Made by a program: the position numbers and the translations under genes. The notes under the pieces were generated by a model. It was not told the DNA's origin and did not search any database. It worked only from the letters and a program-made list of their open reading frames with translations. Positions 11,076-22,907 of a stretch of 64,000 bases of DNA are shown in pieces; the first letter of the stretch is position 1, and the number at the start of each line of letters is the position of its first letter. Origin of the DNA: Marsupella aquatica (lineage: Eukaryota > Marchantiophyta); contig OZ316898.1 of NCBI GenBank assembly GCA_973895155.1, positions 1,922,001-1,986,000 of the forward strand, written 5' to 3'.

Positions 11076-12418
11076 CTATATATTGAACAACACATCGGCA
11101 AGAATAACAACTTGCACATCCCAAACATGTACTTTAAAGAACTCACTATACCTGGACCGCTGAGCAATATCATACGCAAGAATAAAAAATATTTTCAATG
11201 AACAATGAACCATTTCAACAGAAGGTGTCTTACAAAATGTATGTTTCAGCCATTACCTGTGAATCTGTGACAACGTGATCGAGTAGGTCTGTGAAGGCAA
11301 GGAAAATTCTGCATTTCGTCCCCTTCGGCCTACAGATTTGGAAATGGTCTGCTCCTTTTACGATGTTGAATGAATGCCCATATCTTGATGATGCCTCTGG
11401 TACTACGAAAGTAGACCTTGGGAGGAAATCCTGTACAAACAAATACCAACTAGAGCATGGCTTTATGAAGATACAAAGTAAAGGAAATGTACATGCAAGT
11501 GAAGACTTGTCAACAAGCCGCCAGGCATGTCTCAGTCACTGGGATCATAGCTAAACCACTCACAAGTTCGCTCGGGGTACAGGGAACCATCTTCTGCCTA
11601 ACGGCCAATAATTATGAAATCATGACTGGGTCAGATGAAACAGTTAAAGGTTGTTACACATAAGGTTAAACTTGACTTGCAGCTCGTGTTACTATGAAGG
11701 GATTGGTGGAATAATCAATGAAATAAATGACACCTGGAGAGCTCCCACGACATTTCAAGATGATTCTCAGGTCAAAAGAGTGAGTTTTTACCAATTTCGT
11801 TGGGAGCGATTCTCCAAGTCCAACGATACGGAGATCGTGATTCAAACCCATTCCCGAGAGATGATCAAAATCGTAACCTAGCCGTGCTGACAAGTTAGAC
11901 AGAGTTTTCCAAAGCCTGCCCAGGGGAGCATCACGTAGCACGAATGCGGATCCATGATGAGGTGTTCCAAAATAGCATATGCCGCATATGTTTGCAAGAA
12001 GTTTTTCTAGCTTCCCCCCACTGAACGCCCCTTGCCTATTATAATGCAGATGATGAGCTCTTAAGCATAGCAATTTAACTATCAGGCCCCCAAAGCTGTG
12101 CCCAACTAGTACAATTGGACAATTGGAAAATTGCCCAATCTGTCCCTGCAACAGATCGGATAGAAGGTTTTCTATCAAGAGATCCATATCAAAGAAGTTG
12201 TTAGTTACGAGACACTCAGGATATGAGACAGATAGTATTTGAGCGCCAGGATATTTGTAGGGCAACCAGGTGTTTGGCCAAATACGAGAACCATCCTCAG
12301 ATTGCCAGGCTGAAAAGTGTGCATCTCGGTAGTCCCCGGGCTGGAGCCCGTGGAAGAATACAACCTGCATGGTGGGAGTACCCGAAATATTGTGCAGCTG
12401 GTACAGGCTGTCGTTCAA
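11076..12418 (-). CDS. SERAC1-like alpha/beta-hydrolase, copy A (no membrane exon found)
   Basis: Minus-strand exons 11792-12418, 11257-11430 and a weaker last exon 11076-11159 join in phase 0 (209 + 58 + 27 residues and stop). The first exon carries an HGLQ oxyanion-type segment, the nucleophile elbow VGHSFGG and a TPHHGS motif. The second has GADHFQICRP, where the catalytic His is expected. This matches the SERAC1/lipase-like serine hydrolase family; substrates in plants are not known to me. Its first exon starts at a clear acceptor, not an ATG, so a 5' exon is needed. I find none between it and the neighbouring copy B. It may be an N-terminally truncated duplicate, or may splice from the shared upstream membrane exon of copy B (phases are compatible). 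The last exon is the least certain part. Confidence 0.7.
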
Positions 12419-12719
12419 CTATGAGCAAAAAACAGGCAAAAGACAGATCAGTGGATTATTAATTGCCAGACATCATTTGGACGGGAAAAGACGCCCACAC
12501 AAAACGAATCCCGATTCATATACTCCCTCGCATTAAATTTCGTACGCATTTGATTATATTCTACAAACTGACACTAGAAGTGCATTGATTGAATACCTTG
12601 GACAGCACAAAGCTTTAAGCCTGTGCATTACAAAGGAACAATTGATAACTTTTGATGACCATTTGATATGTACAGGCTGACATGAACATCATTATTCTGG
12701 ATTGTATATCTTGTATCTA

Positions 12720-14983
12720 TCACTCCCTTCTATGTTCGTTCACTAGATGCAAAAACTCTGGCAACTTCGACAACTGAGCAAGAAAATGAAGACTCGTGCA
12801 AAGTTAACACGCGAAGATACGGTGTCCTGTCACAATAAACCCTTTAAGGCCATCAAGCTTAATCAAGATTATTGTACAAAACGTTACCTGCACGCCCATC
12901 GCAATGCTAAAGGGAAGTTCTCTCACGACAGAGATAGAACTTGACGTTTCCGTTATTGTTTTGTGCATTTGAGCATTGTCTGCCGCCCCAAGCTGTCTCA
13001 AGAGATGGACGACATCCACAGATTGGGATTCTTCCGGCGCCCACTTTTCATCCCGCCTTGGAAGATGTAGGACATTCCGAGATTGTGTTTCCTGTGCCCA
13101 CTTTTCATCCTGTCTCCTTGCTTCTTCACGAATTCTGGCTTCTCTCTGAAATTCAATGACAATTTGGTTTGGTCGACAGAATTATGGCGACTAACGACTG
13201 TTCAACTATGGCAGCGGGACTACCATTTCCAAGAAATTTTGCCCCAAAATAGATTTTCTGTCAATGAACTATCTGAACACAAGACATATCCATGCCATTA
13301 CCGGTATGTCGTCCAAAATGCTCTTGATGAGATCTCTCAGGCCATAGAAACTTCTGGTAGTTTTCGTCATCGGTCTACATATTCCAATATGGTCTGCTTT
13401 CACAGAATTGAAACAATCTCCATCTCTTGCAGATGGCTCCTCTAATCCCACAACACCTCGAAACAAGCCCTTTACAATGACACGCAGTCTTCATTTACTG
13501 ATCAGGCAATGTCACCAGACTATTCACTACAATCCAATTTCTTATTTAACTAAGAGGCCAGTTTTAGTTGGCTGCAAATTAATCCAGAGTTAAATGGATT
13601 CTGAAAGAAAACATGGAATTAGAAACCGTCAACCTTGAGCAAAGACTACTGTGTAACATATTAAGTGAGTCCTGTTTCTTGAAACGTACATGGTGAGCTG
13701 CAAATTGCCTAACAATTCGCAGCCATTCTGCATTCATTGGATGAAACCGATTCTTGGAAAGGGCTAGCGAAATTTCAGGGTGATTGGCATGAGTTTCGGC
13801 CTCATGAGGTTCAAAGAGAAGGCACCAGGACCTTATTTACCTTTCTGGCGGACATTGTTTCTCCAAGTCCATGGATGCGCATCGACGGATACAATCGACG
13901 TAATAGTTGGAACCGAAAATTCAACCATTCTGTTTCGGTACTCAATGTTCGGAAGTACTTCAACAAAGGGCTATTGAATTTGTCTGCCAGGTCGTCTATC
14001 CGTCGGCTTCCATGATGGGGAGTGGCATAGTAGTATATCCCTTTGACGCTTGCAAGAAACTTCTCTAGCTTCACCCTTTCCCTGTCATACTTTTTGCGCA
14101 ACACGAGCGTGTCATTTACTTGCACACATAATCGCTTAATAACTAAGCCCCCAAACGAATGCCCCACCAATATGACAGGGCAACAGCGTGTTTGCCCAAT
14201 GTTCTGCTCCATTAGATCGGAAATCAAGTTTTCCACGATGGCATGCATGTAAATGCCTCCCTTCTTTAGATTTCCACTGTAAGAAACCGCGAGTATATGA
14301 GCGCCGGGGAACTCATCACGCAACCAGGTTTCCGGCCATATACAAGAGCCATCTCCAGATTTCCAAGTGGACAAATGTATGTGCGCAGAGTCCTTAACTT
14401 GAAGCCCGTGGAAAAACAGAATCTGCACCGTGGGTGTATTTGGCGGCTTGTGCAGCTCGTACAAAGAGTCGTTCTTGACCTGAAATTGAAAAGATGGCGC
14501 AATAGATCGCATTTCTGAATTAAAGACGCGATTCCGGGTGGGAAAGCACGCAAATATCATGTTTCTACTTCGGTTTCTAGGAATATGGAGTGGAATGAAA
14601 TGAACGATTGCTAACTCATTCACAGTTTGCGATAAAGGGAACACCTGTCCAGACTTTTCATGTTAAGTAGGTACCTTAAGAGGATCGACGGTGACATGTG
14701 AGGGCCCTGATGGTCGGGGAGAACCAATACAAGACGTCCGCGTTGGATTCGTTTCAATGGTGACTTTTGAGGGCCCTGATGGCTGGGGAGAACTAAAAGA
14801 AGACATCCGCCCTGGATTCCTTTTATATAAAGTATACATCCAGTAGAACAATAGAGGTAAAATGCAAGCGCTGCCCAGGAAGTAGAAATAAAATCTTGAT
14901 AGCTCCGTTGCTACTTCTCTGGCAGCCAGAACTAAACAAATTGCAAGAACCACCCCAATACGTTCGAGAAGATCCATCGCCAT
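12720..14983 (-). CDS. SERAC1-like alpha/beta-hydrolase with N-terminal membrane segments, copy B
   Basis: Five minus-strand exons join in phase 0: 14675-14983, 13841-14479, 13302-13469, 12888-13145 and 12720-12773, giving 475 residues. Two nearby ATGs open the frame; 14983 is the first (the longer frame to 14998 starts at GTG). Residues about 9-21 and 33-52 are hydrophobic, suggesting a membrane anchor. A proline/serine linker follows with a duplicated PSGPS unit. The hydrolase domain starts near residue 104, with HGLQ, VGHSFGG (Ser about 211) and TPHHGS. KADHIGICRP in exon 3 holds the probable catalytic His. Exon 4 is a charged, coiled-coil-like tail (REARIREEARR and a repeated DEKWA). Human SERAC1 acts in lipid remodelling at mitochondria-ER contacts; the role of plant relatives is unclear. 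It is a tandem duplicate of copy A, same strand, about 300 bp apart. Confidence 0.82.
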
Positions 14984-14998
14984 GACTGGAGGCCTCAC

Positions 14999-17900
14999 AA
15001 GCTTGCCTGCGAAGATCCGAAACAGTGATTTCCCGATTTACTCCACCGTTGGGGAAGCTGGATCTGATCACACGCAAGTAGACTGAAAGCCAAGATTGCA
15101 TGAAGAGCTCGTGACCCCAGAAGGCGGCAATTTGTGAACTCTCCTACTTCTTTGAGATATGCAATGGCAGGAGACTCTTTCAATCTTTGAGTCAATGACG
15201 GAAGCATCAGGAGGCGTCGGTTATAGCATTGCCATAGACCAGAAGGTAGTACTGCCATGAAACTGAAAAAACACTCTATAATAAGTTTTCTTTTCAAGGG
15301 TTCTTTGTTACATTGGAAGTATTTCTGCAAGACTTTGCGTCTGTAGCATTTGTGTAGTGGACAGTTAAGCCCGGATTGACTGAAGGGTTTGTTTTGCCCA
15401 TTTTTTATGGACTGTGACACATATTGCTTCACTTTAAATCCAAATTACACATTATCAGGCTATCTTTAGAAGGATACTTCACTCTTGAGAAGGATGCCCC
15501 TAGTAGTTTTTCCAGGTGTCTCAACCAACTCTAAAATGCTAATTTTCAGCAATCTTGTGCATTTATTTGGATAACTTTTGGATCTCTGTTTCAGCTCAAA
15601 ATTGTCCAACTTGTTCTCTGATGTCCAATCTATTACATGACAAAGTTTCATTTTTTAGGGTTTAGATGAGTGTGAAGATGGTCAAATATTATAAACTAAC
15701 TGCCAGCCAACAGACACTTCACTTTTATGAAAAACGCCTACTTATGGACAAGCACCGACTTACCACTTTAAGAAAGGATGCTTCCCTTGTATATGAGACG
15801 CCCTGAGTAGTTTGCATGAGCCGCGACTTGCCATCACACATATTTATGGAAACTTGTTTACAGGTCACATATGAGTAAAAACTGTAAAGAGTGCCATCCG
15901 AGCAGATTTTGATGTTTTGAGTCAGTCCATCCCAGCTTGGAAATCCATGGGGGCTTCACAAGAAACCCCCCAATCCATCCAGGCCTTACTTTCCGTGTAG
16001 TGTCCATGTCTTTTGCAAGTCTCATTTTTTACAAACCAACGAGCCTCAATGCCCATTCTTTGGATGTTAATGGAGATGACAAATCATGATCATGAAATGT
16101 ACGCTCCAAAGCAGGATTTCTATCCTGTGTTGGATGGGCCTGCTTTCGGTTTTCAAGGCAAAGAAAAACATCCCATCATTCCTTCTATCCACAAAAATTG
16201 TGGTGGAGCCCGTGAGTCATGGTCTAGAGATTTCACTCTACAATCCTAGACCCTAACTCTAGCTTCTCATCACCATTTACTAATAAGATTTTCCATAGTT
16301 ACAGTAAAGTCCTGTTTGGAGAGTCCTATTTAGAGAGTCCTATTTAGAGGTGTCTAGAGACTTCACTTTACAAGCCTAGACCCTAACTCTAGTTTCTCAT
16401 GGCAATTTACTAGTGAAAATTTCCATACAGTAAAGTCCTGTTTAGAGAGTCAAGTTTAGAGGGCGAACTTAAAGCCGGGATAGAGACAAACGTTTGTAGG
16501 GACAACCCGGATGGACACAGCCTGTTGACACTGTACCACCAATCCCTAATGACACCCAAACTGGATTAGAGGTGTCTTATGAACGGAAGCTAACCAAGAT
16601 TTAGACATTACGTTAAGTACGTTTAACCTCCCCTGTTGCTCCTGCCTAGACAGACTACGGGAAGAAACAACCAAAACCTTCCTGCTCCCGGTCAGCCAGC
16701 TCCTTACACGTCATCATTGGAGCACAAGTGAAAAGCATGTTATAAAAGCACAATCTTTAGTTTGTTCTGTCTCCATCCAGGTTGTGTTTGTCCATAGGGG
16801 TTTTTTCTCAAATGTTTGTGTATACTTGGGCTTTAAGTTCTTTAGAGGGCATTAATATGGGATATAATCCCCCTAAAAATGAGAGCTTCAGCCATTGTTT
16901 CCCAGAACAACAAGGATATTGGAAGGGCAGTTGTGAAAATCGGAGGAGGTCCATATTAGTGATGAGACTAGAGTGCAAGAAGAGATTCAGAAACCCCACT
17001 ATAAATATCATTAAAGCAGTATAATCTGATGTTTGAACTGTGTCTATGGGGATCTGTGGCCTACCACTTTTTTTGCAGTTTATAGCCAAACTTTAAACTA
17101 GACCCAATACCAGTTCTTCAAACATGAATAGAGGTGAGGACAAAACAATGCATCTCCTATGTATTCCCCATGTCATTAGTTCCGTCACACAGCTCCATTT
17201 CTAGCTCCCTAGCACCAGCTATCCCTCTATGTCCTGGTTTGGGTGTCAATATCAGTGGGTTTCACATTCGCATACTTGCATTGAATCTTTAGTCACTTTA
17301 CATATGTTTAGTTGTGGACATAAAAGTATCACCAAGCTCTCCCTCCAAGCTCTCACATCTTTGACATGTATTTTATGTTATCTCACTAGAGGATTTTCAA
17401 GTGAATCCAAAACTTTGAGAACCACAAGATAGCAAAAAAATCTATATCAACTAGGGTTAAATCAAACCCTAATTAAAGTTAATCCAAAGATTAGGTTAAC
17501 CTCTACACCCACTAACCTATATCAATAAGGGTTAGATCAAATGGTAATTAATATACTAACCATAAGTCCCAACCCTTAGTTTAGGTGAACCTCTACACCC
17601 ATAGTAATTTTATACTCACTATTACAAGCCATAAACTTATTTTTTTCGTTGGATCTATGCCTACCCACTAGGCGCCAGCCACCTGGCCTATTTGTTTGAT
17701 GCCAGCCGTCGATTAACCAGGGCCCTAATCCAACGGTCTGAGGTCTTTCCAACCCTACATCGACACGTCTCATATCACCTCAATGCTTTGTGTACCGGTA
17801 CCAATTTTTTTTTGAAGAAGGACGACGAGGAGAAAAAAGCGTTTCGTCTACGAAACAACGAGAGACTTCGAAGAAACCTCTGCACAATTCGAAGAATCCG

Positions 17901-18780
17901 ACCGATTCCCCGTTTCCCCGTTTCCCCCCAACCGATCTGATATCTTACACGAGAGAAAATGCAGCACATTGACCAGTGTAGAGAAGAAAGAATGCTTTAG
18001 GTTGTCGACGAAGTTCGCCGCAAATCTCTCGGTTTCGTTGCGTTTTCGTTGCGTTTTCGTTTCGTTTCGCTCGGTGCGTAATTTCTTGAGGCTCGGGCGA
18101 AGGAGGAGGAAGTGGAGGCTTCATCTACACGCAACGTCCGGGAGCTCAGAAACTTCTGTGAACGTTGTTGTCATTTCCAGCATTTTACAGAACCAGTTTT
18201 CCAATTGTGGTGCAATTCATCTGAAAGCACAGGAAGGTCATCGACCAGGGGAGCCGCCAATTCATGACGTTGGTCAAATTCGTGTGTGAGTGAGGAACGC
18301 GGGTGGCGCCTCAGGGCGAAGCAGCGTGGACGAGAGCTGGATGTGGGCAGAAAGCGCGTAGTGGTGGAGAGGGTTTTGTACATTGTGCTCGATACTTTTT
18401 TTGGATTGGAGAGGATTTTAACTCCACGTCTCAGCAGTGTGCTAGGGTGAGACTTACATCTCGGAGTCTTTCGGATTAATTCTCTGGTACGGGAGATCCG
18501 TTGAATGAGAAATCAGTGATGGACACGAGGTAGAAAATTGAGTGAGTTTTCTATTGTGCAGCGGATTTCTTACACCTTCTTAGGGCTAGATGGAAATCCC
18601 GTCCCGATGCTGATCTAAGTCAAGGTCCGGATTGTATTGAACAAGGGAATCGGGGTGTGGAAAGTCTTCAAGTACGCCGCTTGAGCAAACAAGACGATTG
18701 CTTATTTATGTTCGTTTAGGATTCCCCGAGGACGGATTGGACAATAGATCCACTGTAGAAGAGTGACTTTTTTCCTGTCT
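14999..18780. other. Intergenic sequence and 5' region of the TSSC4-like gene
   Basis: No gene recognised. Around 16205-16455 a tandem duplication of about 130 bp repeats CCTAGACCCTAACTCTAG, TTTACTA.T.A.A.TTTCCATA and ACAGTAAAGTCCTGTTT. At 17440-17600 there are repeated AACCCTAATTAA/CTATATCAA.AGGGTTA blocks. From about 17800 to 18820 the sequence becomes GC-richer, with a GTTTCGTTGCGTTTTC run at 18030-18070, consistent with a promoter and long 5' leader for the gene that follows. Confidence 0.5.
16205..16455 (+). repeat. Tandem duplication, unit about 130 bp
   Basis: Two units share GTCTAGAGA.TTCACT, CCTAGACCCTAACTCTAG and TACAGTAAAGTCCTGTTT. Inside the second junction the hexamer TTTAGAGAGTCC is itself repeated. 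Seen directly; no coding sequence. Confidence 0.7.
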
Positions 18781-18819
18781 TGGTGCTGATATTGGACACT
18801 TGGAAAGAACTGAGGCGGA

Positions 18820-21245
18820 ATGGAGACGATGGAGGCGTCTTTCAAGAGCCGAGTGGAGCAAGCCTTCGGTGCGTTGCTGGGATCCTCCGCGCACGGGGTT
18901 CCGGCACCTTCGGTTGCCTCTCCGGCAGCTATCGGTGTCGCCAATTCTTGGTCGGTCAGCGAGGTAGCCATTCCTTGCAACAAGGGTTTGAAAGCTGCGG
19001 ACGAGAGCAGTGGCAGCGAAAGTGACGAGCCCTGTGCTGCGCGGTACGAGAAGTTCGTAAAGCTTGCGAAGCGTGCACGGAGAAGGCAAAGGGATGACGA
19101 TGGTACGTTGCCCTACAATTTCCTGCAATTCCCAAGTATTTCAAAGATCATGGACATAAATTCATGTTTTAGTCACGTCAAGCTCTTTACTTTTGGGGTT
19201 TGAGGACCTCGTCTATTAGCGTAGGACCTCCTCGCCTTTTTCTCGTTGTTTGAACTGCCTCTCGTGGCTGTCGAGTGCTCTAAACTACTGTGGAGACTCT
19301 ACACTTAATAAGACTGTCCGATTTGACGTAGTTTGTAGTCAATTTGACACCCGGGACTCTCAGCCTCCGAAGCTGACATAGATGAAAGGGGACACGGAAA
19401 TTCACATCAAACCTAATCTCAATTAAACTTCGTGTCATCTTTTAAGATTGAAAACTATGCAAAGCCTCGAACAGGAAAGAGTGAGTTGCTTCATGGGCAG
19501 TGGCCAGCAAGATGCCTGGTGATTTCTTGTGTTATTCCAGCGGGTTTATTTGCAAATACTAGTCATAGTAGAGTACAGTCTTGCGGTATCTCAAATGATC
19601 AGCATTTTTTGTGCAATGGCAGGTAAGATCATGGCTGCTCCTTGTATTCACGAGAGGATGGTGATGGATAACTTATAAGGAGTTATTGAAACTGCTCTGT
19701 GTGCCCTTTTGGTTGGAAGCCTGAATTTATTGGGTCTTGTGGTTTTTGCAGAGGCAGGCTTTGGCAAAGAGATCGACTTAGATGACTTGGACGACTTAGA
19801 TGATGAAGGTAGAGCGACTAAACGCAGAAGAGGTGAAGATCCAGAGGCGCCAGTTTCAGCTGGTCCTGAGGATCTGGACGAAGAGGAGGAATGTCGCGAA
19901 GTGAGGTTAATGGTCGGCATGGACGATACACTTGACTTTGAGGTGAGAGGTTAATTGATTGGATGCATTTCTTATCTGCCCTAGTGCGTGATGGACGTCA
20001 ATGTGTCTATTCCAGCCAGAGCTTCTCATATTATGCATCTTTTTGGTATTTCATTCATTTGCAGCTGCTGACATGTACTGGGAATGTTCTTTGCATTTTG
20101 ATTACTTTCAGGAGGAAGAGGATGAGTATGACAAGGTGGCAGTCGGCCGAGAAGGTGCTGGTGAGCGAGTGTACATGAGCGAAATAACCGGTGTTAGCTC
20201 TGATATGAGTCCTCTTACGCCTCTTCCAGATTCGGCCCCAGGTGGTGAAAGGAGAAAGTTTCGGAGAGACTCGAGGGCAAATCATGCTGCTGCAGTAGCT
20301 CGACTAGAGGAGGACGACAGGTTGGCAACAATCAAGAATTGTGAGGTGGCCAGAATGTTAAGGCTGTCAAGCGCTTCAGGGAGTGCTAGCAACATGGAAC
20401 CTTCAGGAAATGGTGCGGACAGTGATGGTGTTCCACATGCAGGGGGCTCTAGCAGTCTCATCAACATCAAGCCTGCGCTAAAGAGAAGTGGAGATTTAGC
20501 AGGCTGTGGCAAAGCTGATGCCCAGAGCAACAAATTGAGGAAAGTTGTTACGGAGGAAAGCATCGGCAATGGTGCCGCACACCAGAATGCACCTCAGAAA
20601 GAAGGTTGCAAGGACAGGGATACAAATAGTCTCACAGGGCACGGTGAAAGTGGTATTAGGATGGAGGGTAATTCAAAGAGGGTAAGATTTGTTGAAGATG
20701 ATCATGATATTATGGACAAAGAGAGAGAGCCAGTTTCTGGAAGGGATATCCAGAAGGTTAGGGAAATTTCAACGTCAAGAAACAGGTATGGCAGAGTGCC
20801 AGATCACGTACGCAATCCTTCGAAGTATACTCACTATACTCTAGAATGGTCCGATGAGGAAGACGACAACAAGGTGAACTTAGCAGCATTTCAGGCCATA
20901 CAGGCAATGGCTCGTGCCGCAGAAGAAAGGGAAACACCCGGGATAGTAGAGCTACCCAAATCCATAACCTTTACTCCCAGAAGTGGAGGAGCAATGAGCA
21001 AAAGTAATGGAGAGGCGAAGATTAGTACAGGTGCTGGATTTCAGCAGTCTCAAGCTTTAGTGAGTTTTGCAGAAGAGGTTCTGACTGATAACAGCGCCCA
21101 ACCTGAAGACGCATCACTTAGTTCTACATCAATGAATGTGTCCATTGAGGCCAAGGCTGCACGCGTTTTCCGAAAGCGAGGAAGGGAAGAAGAAAGGGGC
21201 GATACTAATGCCAATGGTGAAGGTGCCAAGGCTGAGGATCTGTAG
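18820..21245 (+). CDS. TSSC4-family protein (U5 snRNP-associated)
   Basis: Exons 18820-19102, 19752-19942 and 20112-21245 join in phase to give 535 residues. The start METMEAS is the first ATG in the frame of a conserved opening, FKSRVEQAFGALLG, typical of plant TSSC4-like proteins. An acidic exon 2 (LDDLDDLDDE) is followed by RRKFRRDSRANHAAAVARL. The diagnostic TSSC4 block RVPDHVRNPSKYTHYTLEWS lies near residue 385. The rest is low-complexity and charged, with basic patches that could direct nuclear import. In human cells TSSC4 is a chaperone-like factor for U5 snRNP and tri-snRNP assembly; a similar nuclear splicing role is inferred here. The N- and C-terminal thirds are poorly conserved in the family, so exon 1/2 boundaries rest on splice sites and phase. 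It stands alone on the plus strand. Confidence 0.85.
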
Positions 21246-21589
21246 CATCCTTACTGCTGGTTATCAGTTTGACGACAATGCACGGAGACCAACGACGCAG
21301 CCTTGTGGATCTGATTTTTGCAGAAAATAGGGAAATTAGTGGAAAGTTCACGCAAAACACGCTCATTGTACAGTCCCCTCTGAAGCTTGATAGAAACTGA
21401 AAATCTATAGAATGACATGCCATAAATAGAGTTAGCAATCTGACTAGCGGTGATCGTTGTTGGAAACAATGTAGCCAGGATGAGAGCCTAGTTTTGTCCA
21501 AGAGCCTGTTTGGAGCCAGAAACAAATCGATGCCACCAAGAGATGGTGCTAGCATCTTTTTCCTAAACGGATGTGAATTTGAAAGTCAC

Positions 21590-21595
21590 AATAAA
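21590..21595 (+). terminator. Polyadenylation signal candidate of the TSSC4-like gene
   Basis: AATAAA lies about 345 bp after the stop codon, on the coding strand, in an AT-rich context. Plants use degenerate signals, so this is only a candidate. Confidence 0.35.
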
Positions 21596-21948
21596 GCTTC
21601 TGTATCAGTGGAGGAAGCTAATGATGGTTGTGGCAAACTGAAGTCTTATGGCTAAGTTCTGAGAAATGGAATTTCTGGAGATATATGTACTGAAACTCAA
21701 ACCACGAGTCTTAAGAGGATGTAATTGGTGTCTTTCGAAGACTATTGCATAGTTTGGTGAGGGTCTGCGCCATTTCGTGGCCAAAAAGTCAGTAGCTGCT
21801 TTCAATTGGTACAAGAGCACACCTTCCTTGTCGCAACTCCAATCAAGGAGTTGAGCAAGGGAATCGGTGAACAAGTGAACAGAGGAAGCGCTAAGTAATA
21901 TGACTTTTGTCAGGAACAATATCTGAAGATGTTTTGTAGGACGAAAGA

Positions 21949-22233
21949 ATGCTTAGGCAGTCGACCCCGTTCTATTCTCTCCCGCAACAGGAACTCAAAG
22001 GTAAGTGCAGGCTAGGATTGACTGGTAGCCAAGATGCAATTGGTATCGTTCCTAACAAGAGAGTAACATGCCCTCCCATATTGGTGAAAGAGGACTATGC
22101 TTCACTCACAAGGAAGTTTGGTGCCACAAAGAAAAGAGATCGGTGCCTAGCGGAGGTTTTTTCTGATGATGAATGTTTGAAAGGGATTGGCACGGTACCA
22201 GAGACTAACCGTCCAGCACCAAGGAAAGCCTGA
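21949..22233 (+). CDS. Unrecognised small open frame (94 codons)
   Basis: The longest open frame between the TSSC4-like gene and CFAP100. It contains a mixed hydrophilic segment (KEDYASLTRKFGATKKRDRC) that looks more protein-like than neighbouring frames. The apparent first codon is preceded by no obvious promoter, and I see no known domain or splice partner. It could be a late exon of an unseen transcript or chance. I do not assign a function. Confidence 0.2.
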   Translation: MLRQSTPFYSLPQQELKGKCRLGLTGSQDAIGIVPNKRVTCPPILVKEDYASLTRKFGATKKRDRCLAEVFSDDECLKGIGTVPETNRPAPRKA

Positions 22234-22907
22234 CCGAACGAGGAACTTTGTATGCTACGTATTTGAATTGCTATGTCTGCAGGTGTTACTGTCGATATTC
22301 TATGGTTTGTTGTTTGTAGCTAGCATGATATCATGTACCAGCAAATGCACAGTTCGGTTCCTGCATTTGGGGGCAACTCTGCCATCTGCAAAGGTCGAGC
22401 AGGTTCAACTAGGAATGCTGAATTGCTTGCCGAACGAATCTCACTCTAGTGGACCCACATTGCAGCTCCAGCCCCACCTAAGTACATATTGTAGCTTCGT
22501 CACCTAATAAGATAGACTGTAATGGAGGTTTCAAACATCTATGGAACTTGGAGAAGACCTAGCATGAATGATCGTCTATCGAACTGGGTAAAGACAACCC
22601 CGAAAGGATGGACACGTAGCCCAAGGTTCATCCAACCTAAGTACCACAATTTTCAGTTCTAGAACATAAGAGATTTTTACAGCCGTGTTAAACTGTTCCG
22701 CTGGAGTATCACTATGAACAGGCAACAGTGTCATCTTGCGCTGCTCGGGTAAAATTCAACATTCATCATTAGAACGGCAATAATTGTCTGATGCGCTCGA
22801 ATATGACTTATCATTGACCACAAATGACAAATGGAGCAATAGACTGCATTTTTACAGATCAACAATTATGACGTCGTCTGTTGAAATAGATATAAGCCAA
22901 ATTGCCT

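Noticed and set aside
14995-15432. 145-codon minus-strand frame just upstream of SERAC1-like copy B
   Set aside because: It overlaps the 5' region of copy B, has an odd composition and no recognisable motif. More likely promoter or 5' UTR.
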